Part shown: piece after piece, positions 58,718 to 64,000 of the stretch
How positions within the stretch are numbered: position 1 is the stretch's first letter
How the letters are laid out: every line of letters starts with the position of its first letter
Assembly (NCBI GenBank): GCA_030247885.1
Contig: JAPDRO010000020.1
Coordinates: forward strand, 186,001 to 250,000
DNA: 64,000 nucleotides
Origin: Taxawa tesnikishii (nom. ined.)
Taxonomy: Eukaryota > Ascomycota > Dothideomycetes > Dothideales
Direction: 5' to 3'
The notes under the pieces: generated by a model
Told to the model about the DNA's origin: nothing
Seen by the model: only the letters and a program-made list of their open reading frames with translations
Databases searched by the model: none
Translations under genes and position numbers: made by a program

Positions 58718-59100
58718 GTACATTGCCGGTCTCGGTGCCGGCCAAGATGCTGATGCAGACGAACCCTCGAGAACTTACTGAGACGAGCAAGAGAAGTAGG
58801 ACGGATGAACAGGCAAGATATCGCGGACAAAACTCAATCCTACGTCAAACAGGATTACCTTGAGGAGTTCCAGCAATGTGTTCCAAGCTGTGCGTGGTAT
58901 GACGAAGCTGTGGGCTCAGGGGGATCAACGACAGACATGGGGATATGTAGCGTGGACAATAAAGCCATTTACGGATCGGAAGGAGAAGATGTAGGTAGCT
59001 TCGTTGTTGCTGAATGAAACGACTGTTCTCCGGAGGATGCCAGTGCTTGTACTTCGTGTTTCCCTTGTTCATCATGCGGTCCGCCGCCCCGCGCTGCACT
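58718..59100. other. Short convergent intergenic region
   Basis: About 380 bp between the 3' ends of the probable pseudogene and the CE15 gene. Nothing is recognised. Confidence 0.5.
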
Positions 59101-60510
59101 TCAGTACAGACGAGCACGCGGGATGCTCCAGTCCACCCAGTAGCTCTCGTTGAACGTGTAGTTACCATCAGTCCTCAAGACGTTCGTGTTCGCAGGCTCA
59201 TCGAAGAGAAACTTGTCATAGAAAGCCGTAATCTCTCCAACTTGGTCCGGCGGGAATGTGCAATGGCTGTGGTTCTGTGGAAAGCGAGTCAGTTTGCGGA
59301 ATCCGTCGAGTAGGTGCTCCTGAACTTACGCCATCTTGCGAGAAGCCGATGTGGTCGGGAGCGCCGACGGCTTCGAAGATGAGCTTGGCTGTCTTCATGC
59401 AGCCGTAGGTGGCATTGATACCGAGCCAAACGAAGTCGAGGTTGTCCGTCGCGTAAAGGCCACGCGGAGCGATGAGGCCTGCCAGTTGGTGGTGGTCGAA
59501 CGGCAACAGGTCGGTGTGGTTTGCAAACTGGTTGAAGGACTCGGAGAACCACACATTCTCGCCCACAATCTCCGATGCGGTCTGAACGACGTATCCAAGT
59601 GCCAGATCAGCATCAGAAAGACGCCAGCAAGCATCGCCACCGGAGCCGGATTCTGCCGGTTGCGTTAGTTTGTTTGTGCCGAATGCGGCAGTCCGTTGTT
59701 TTACCTTGTGGGATAGTCAGCGCGATACGGCTGTCAAAGGCACCCGCCACCATAGCTCCCTTGCCGTTACGGGAGCACCCAGTAACTGCGAGCTTCCTTG
59801 GGTTGCTGGTCATACCAACATCAGTTCGGTTATATCTCAAACACAATGCATGTTGACTCACATCTTAGCGCTGGGTGTCATCTCCAGAGCATCGATAATA
59901 CGGCTGACACCGTAGGCCCAAGCCATCAAAGCGCTTGCAGTGGCATTGCTTCCGTACAAATCGTAGAACTGGCCGACGCCTCTGCTCTGTGGTCCGTTCT
60001 GCTGCGCAAATTGCGATACGGCGAAGGTAATGACGGCAGCACCAGCGGGTCGTGGGATGCTCAGTCCATCAAATGCGATGATGGCAGGGTAGGGTGCCGT
60101 GCCATTTGCAGGGTAGCTGATCGTGGGCGTGAAGGTCAAAGACTTGCCCGCTTCCGTGAGAGTGATGGTAAGGTTGGGCGACGAGAAGGACGCAGACACC
60201 CTGTCGGGGCGCGGTGGCTTGGTTCCGAGTTCGTAGCGCTGGAAGAGGGCGCTTACTTCCTCTTGGCGGCACTGCCAGTCCTTCTTGTTCTTGACATAGG
60301 AACCGTCGACGAACTTGAATGGGTTCGGCAGCTTAGGGTCCGAGTGAAGGGCTAGGTTGCTGGGAAGATTTGAACAGTGATTATTAGCTAGGCTACTGTC
60401 AGCTTTGATCTCTCAAGCGGTTCCGAACGAGTATACGAACACCTTGCCCCGATATGAGGGAACGCAAGAGCACTTGCGGACAAGAACGCGGTGGCCCAGA
60501 GCAATTGCAT
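59101..60510 (-). CDS. CE15 4-O-methyl-glucuronoyl methylesterase
   Basis: Secreted esterase that cleaves the ester between lignin alcohols and glucuronic acid of xylan. Five exons: 60443-60510, 59862-60359, 59705-59805, 59330-59652 and 59101-59274 (388 codons, phases agree). Signal peptide [18 protein letters not shown]. Then [19 protein letters not shown] and [10 protein letters not shown]. Catalytic Ser lies in [18 protein letters not shown], the acid probably in [15 protein letters not shown], and the catalytic His in [10 protein letters not shown]. Further family blocks are [14 protein letters not shown] and [18 protein letters not shown]. No CBM1 is attached. Intact. Together with AA16 it points to growth on plant cell walls. 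Confidence 0.94.
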
Positions 60511-61281
60511 TTTGATAAATGAGACTAGAAGAAAGCTCGTTGCACGCCTAAGAAGGCCTTGGAAGGCCTTTTATAGGGCATCTTAACCGTGAAAAATTAC
60601 GAGCTCCGGTTTGGGGACGTCGTCTGGTCACCGCATGTTGTTGCATTGACGATCCGGTTAATCTCGAAACTTGAGCATGGCTACCTTGTCTGGTCCCTTC
60701 TTCCTTTCCCAAAAGGGCATGTTGCAATATCAACCAGCTGTCCGTCGCCGGTCATACCACAAGAGTAGGAAGCTGCTTATGGAATGCGACGACACCGTGC
60801 ATAGGCTGTATGCTTAGGTGCATCTGAGGGTGCAGCAATAATTGCTCCGCATGATCGGGTCTGAAGCCCCACGTTTGGGATATGAGCAATAACAATCTTG
60901 CCACACGGTTAAATGCGTCCTCTCCATCGCAATACAGCCGGGGTCGTAATGAGGGGTGATATTGCGAGCAGAAGAGGTTCGAGTAGCCTGTTCCTGGAGA
61001 GCCCCATCAACAAGATGCGGGGGACGTGCAGATCCGGGCGGCACGAAGGCGCTCCCGACGGTCACTTTTCCACGTTCATGCGGGCTGAGTTGATGAGTGG
61101 GTTCACTTCCTGTCTATAGCCGCTGCCTATGCTTCCAGGGAGAAAGAAGCTAAAAGGAGCGTTCTCATTGAGGGATGCTCATCGAAATCATAACATGATT
61201 GCACTGAGGGTATAATGCTTGTATAGCCATGGGAAAATCACAGCAAAAGGAAGGCAACATTGAATCCGGTCCACTATTTCG
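60511..61281. other. Intergenic region, nothing recognised
   Basis: About 770 bp: CE15 promoter (minus) and ISN1 3' flank (minus). The 60,545-60,565 stretch repeats aaggccttggaaggcctt, a short palindromic tandem near the CE15 start that could lie in its 5' leader. Confidence 0.5.
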
Positions 61282-62939
61282 TTAACGCGAGCCGTGCTCG
61301 AGTACGTTCAGTTCAGCAATCTCATCGAGAAGGGCCACTGTTTCGGCCGGGTTCGCTATCCAAGCCGTGGTACAAGCGAGTCGAGCCTAGCTCTGTCAGG
61401 GACCGTAACTGAAACACACCCATATATGAGGGCATACCTTGAAGTCATTTGCCCCAATAGACAAGAATTGGTCACCGACATGGAGCGACTTGCTGCCCTC
61501 GATACCACCAAAGTAACGTTGACAAGATAGGACACCCCAGCTCTTATCTCCGATGTCTATGAAAACGTCGCTGCCTCCTGCCCGATGGTTAGTCGGTCGT
61601 TGAGTTTACATCGACTCATGGAGAGGTAAGATGTGTATTGGTAGACATACCGTTGAACGCACAGAATGGCAATCTTCGGCCTACCTCGGACATCTCCTAC
61701 GCCGCGCTTCAGTCTCAACAATTGCTCCAACGGCCAGGAACATACATACAAGCAGTTTCTGCGTAACAAGCACCGTCTCCTCCAGTTGCTCTCTGGACAG
61801 CTTCGTGCCTTTAGCCGGAATAACTCCGACCGCTCTCTCCTTACGGAGGATTTCAGCTTGGAGCTTCATGGACTCCACACAATTCCGCAGCGCCTTCTCG
61901 GCTAGGTCCAACAGTGTTGTAATGTCCTGCTCGGTCCAACTGCGCATCTCATGCAGAAGCCATTCTTCTCGTGGCACATGCGCTAGCCTGTCAGGTTTGT
62001 CGCCAGTATATCGGAACAGATAACTCGCTTCGCCACCAATGATCACAAGATTGCGCTTCTGCTGTGTTGGCAGATCAGATTCGGCAATGGCGTCCAGCAA
62101 TCCGTGAAGTCGGCCGTAGTACTTCGAAGCTTCCGTGTAACCAGCAGCCGTGACGATGCCGATGCGGGTGCCATTGCGCATCAGATCTAGTATTCGTGGG
62201 ATAGCCGGGTTGTCATCCGCAAGGGATTGCCCGTCATCATACAAGGTCACATCTCCGTCGAAGGTTACAAGCTCCAGGGGACCACCTTTCACCAGGGACA
62301 TGACCTGAGCAGTGTTGAGAACGAGCCTGATGTCGTTGAAACTGGGCGCTACGAAACGTCGCGAGCTGATATACCGTCTCTGATCCTGCCAGATGAAAGC
62401 ATCCTTGAGGAGTAATGGCGTAAAGAAGATGCCGACGGAAGGCACAAGCAATTTCAGCTTGGATTGAGTATGTGTGCCGGACTTTTGATGGGCTATATGG
62501 TCGTTGATGAGATCCTCCACATCACCCATAATTTGGGCGTAGCGTTCGTGTGCACTGGCTGCCATCTCGGCTATACTTGGTCTGTTGGGCTCGAAGACCG
62601 CTGTAGGCTGAGACAGCAGCACAAACGGTACCGCTAGCAGACCCTTGATCCATTCTATCTGTTGTGATGTTAGCGGACAGGAGTTTGGTCCAACCTTGTG
62701 TAGTCATTGCCAAACGTTGACGCAACACAGATGGAAGAGTCGCGGTAGGGCAGAGAGCAGAACTTGAACTTACCAATTGGTCACGCCTGTGAGTCTGGAG
62801 GCCATTTAGTAAGCAGCTGCTTGCAAGGGATGGTAGCAAGGATGCACACCTTGAGTGCGTCTACAAAATTATCAGTTCAACCAGGGTGCATGCTGGGGGA
62901 CGGTGTAAACGGACATTCGACACGATATCTTGTAGTCAT
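61282..62939 (-). CDS. ISN1: IMP-specific 5'-nucleotidase
   Basis: Cytosolic HAD-like phosphatase converting IMP to inosine in purine salvage. Seven exons: 62915-62939 (25 nt), 62850-62860 (11 nt), 62774-62794 (21 nt), 61750-62658, 61651-61696, 61438-61577 and 61282-61386; exactly 419 codons. Spliced start MTTRYRVEYALKTHRRDQLI, then EWIKGLLAVPFVLLSQPTAV. Catalytic strand ELVTFDGDVTLYDDGQSL (DxD nucleophile loop), RIGIVTAAGYTEASKYYGRL, then RLPFCAFNGGSDVFIDIGDK and LHVGDQFLSIGANDFKARL, ending ACTTAWIANPAETVALLDE. Intact with no missing base. The three tiny 5' exons make it hard for automatic predictors. Confidence 0.95.
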
Positions 62940-63257
62940 TGTTTAGATTTTGGTCCGATGATGAGTTGGTGAGTTCGTTGATCCAGTTGAGATGTAGGTT
63001 GCAAGCTGATGCATGGAACAGAGAGAACGAAGGATAACGGCAATGGTGAGGAGTGAGGAGCATGTGATAAGGCGGCCGTCTCCGGCCCAGGCTGACCTGC
63101 GCTAGCTAGGCACGCTAGGCTCGCCCCGCAAGGTGAAGTGAAACCTGGGACCTTCACTCCTATTGTCTATCGGAGCGCGCTAGATGTACCTTCTTAATTT
63201 CTGTCTTCGCAGGACCGATCAGCGTCACCGATGAGTTGTACCACCGGACAATAAGCA
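62940..63257. promoter_or_regulatory. Divergent promoter region ISN1 / MED17
   Basis: 318 bp between the start codons of two divergent housekeeping genes. Both promoters must be here; no element is called. Confidence 0.5.
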
Positions 63258-64000
63258 ATGGCAACCATCAACGGCACTCTACCACCATCGCTACAGCCAT
63301 GGCCGCGAGACGATAACGAAGATCAGTCGCTAAAATACATCCTTGGACGGGTACAAGCGGAACGTGGACATTTTCGCAATGTTACCGAAGAGAGTCTGGA
63401 GAAAGAGATGGCGGATGGTACAACAAGCACAACAACTACGGACGAAGAAGAAGACGAAGATGAGGATAGCAAGGAGCCGGATACCAAGACCCGGCGGGAG
63501 GAACTCTGGATCGCAAGGAATGAAATGCTGCAGCAGGTCTCGTACGTGTCACAACGAGCAATCGTAGCGGACCACCATGCTCACTAGTTGCAGATCGGCG
63601 CACAATGAGGTTTTGCTCGCACTGGATTTTGTCTCCCTCCTGCTCAGCAAAGATGCTCCCAAGAACGGAGAGGCCACTATGTCGCCGGCTCTCAAGCAAC
63701 TAATTAAGCCCGGAACCCTTGGAACGGATGTTTGGCAAGGCACAAATCCCTTGCGCACGAGAAGAAGCAAACAGATGATACAATATCCAAGGGCTGGAGG
63801 ATGCAGTTCTTGCAGAACAGTGCAGACTCACTCCTCAGGGCGGCTTCCCGATTGCAAGACAACGTGAAAAGAGAGACTCAGTATTGGGAACAGGTGTTAT
63901 CGCTTAGCGAAAAGGGCTGGTCAGTCTGCCGCATGCGCGGCGAAAGACACAATTTAGGCGTTCGATATGGTTTCTCGGAAGCGTATGGAGAGTTCCGGGA
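63258..64000 (+). CDS. MED17: Mediator complex subunit 17 (partial, 5' part)
   Basis: Head-module Mediator subunit (yeast Srb4) linking activators to RNA polymerase II. Exon 1 (63258-63541) begins MATINGTLPPSLQPWPRDD and has an acidic run TTTTDEEEDEDEDSKEPD. A 52-nt intron (63542-63593; gtacgt donor, ttgcag acceptor) precedes SAHNEVLLALDFVSLLLSKD, then PKNGEATMSPALKQLIKPG, SKGWRMQFLQNSADSLLRA and TQYWEQVLSLSEKGWSVCRM with GVRYGFSEAYGEFR-like sequence at the window end. One base is missing at 63748-63750 (CCC), joining GTNP to LAHEKKQTDD. The gene continues beyond 64000. An alternative acceptor (tcactag) would add two residues. Confidence 0.9.

Noticed and set aside
1-64000. Biosynthetic gene cluster, CRISPR-like array or defence island
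   Set aside because: No core synthase, no spaced direct-repeat array and no grouped nuclease/helicase genes; the content is dispersed eukaryotic housekeeping genes.

Overview
The window is eukaryotic nuclear DNA from a filamentous ascomycete (Pezizomycotina), most likely a dothideomycete close to Mycosphaerellales. The evidence is short spliceosomal introns (about 42-100 nt, GTRNGT donors, CTAAC-like branch sites), gene content (AA16 polysaccharide monooxygenase, CE15 glucuronoyl esterase, Zn2Cys6 regulator, KRE9/KNH1 wall protein) and sequence resemblance to known fungal proteins. The taxon below class level is inference. Genes lie on both strands with no operons and no biosynthetic or defence cluster.

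Layout: AA16 oxidase (-, 0.1-2.4 kb); cyclin-L-like protein (+, 3.5-4.4); unknown basic protein (+, 4.9-5.5); mitochondrial helical-repeat/PPR-like protein (-, 6.3-9.4); PARP-type zinc-finger protein (+, 9.9-11.2); membrane-anchored ubiquitin-like/BAG co-chaperone (-, 12.2-13.4); GNAT acetyltransferase (+, 15.2-16.1); disordered Cys-tail protein (+, 18-19.2); VAM7 SNARE (-, 19.4-20.6); EB1 (-, 21.1-22.2); SDR (+, 23.2-24.0); sterol O-acyltransferase (-, 24.1-26.1); AP-1 gamma-adaptin (+, 26.6-29.4); small membrane protein (-, 30.3-30.9); methyltransferase-like protein (+, 31.1-32.0); repeat-rich gap (32.0-33.4); Zn2Cys6 factor (-, 33.4-36.8); long gap; lysine methyltransferase-like protein (-, 39.3-40.1); 2EXR/F-box-like protein (+, 40.7-41.7); PepP aminopeptidase (-, 43.5-45.3); KRE9/KNH1 (-, 45.8-46.7); Stm1-like ribosome factor (-, 47.6-49.1); MOT1 (-, 49.9-55.8); probable host pseudogene (+, 57.4-58.7); CE15 esterase (-, 59.1-60.5); ISN1 (-, 61.3-62.9); and the 5' part of Mediator subunit MED17 (+, 63.3 to the end).

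Most genes are housekeeping: vesicle traffic (VAM7, gamma-adaptin), microtubules (EB1), transcription (MOT1, MED17, cyclin L), translation and proteostasis (Stm1-like, BAG, PepP), sterol and nucleotide metabolism (ARE, ISN1). Three secreted proteins concern polysaccharides: AA16 and CE15 act on plant wall polymers, and KRE9 on the fungus's own wall.

The most important property of the window is technical. Twelve conserved genes need one missing base restored, 16 sites in all. Every site has the same sign, and nearly all can be placed in a homopolymer run. Coding-length arithmetic closes exactly once these bases are counted. This looks like uncorrected long-read consensus error rather than 12 pseudogenes. 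Exon coordinates below come from frame, splice-site and phase consistency done by eye. I found no previously undescribed multi-gene system.
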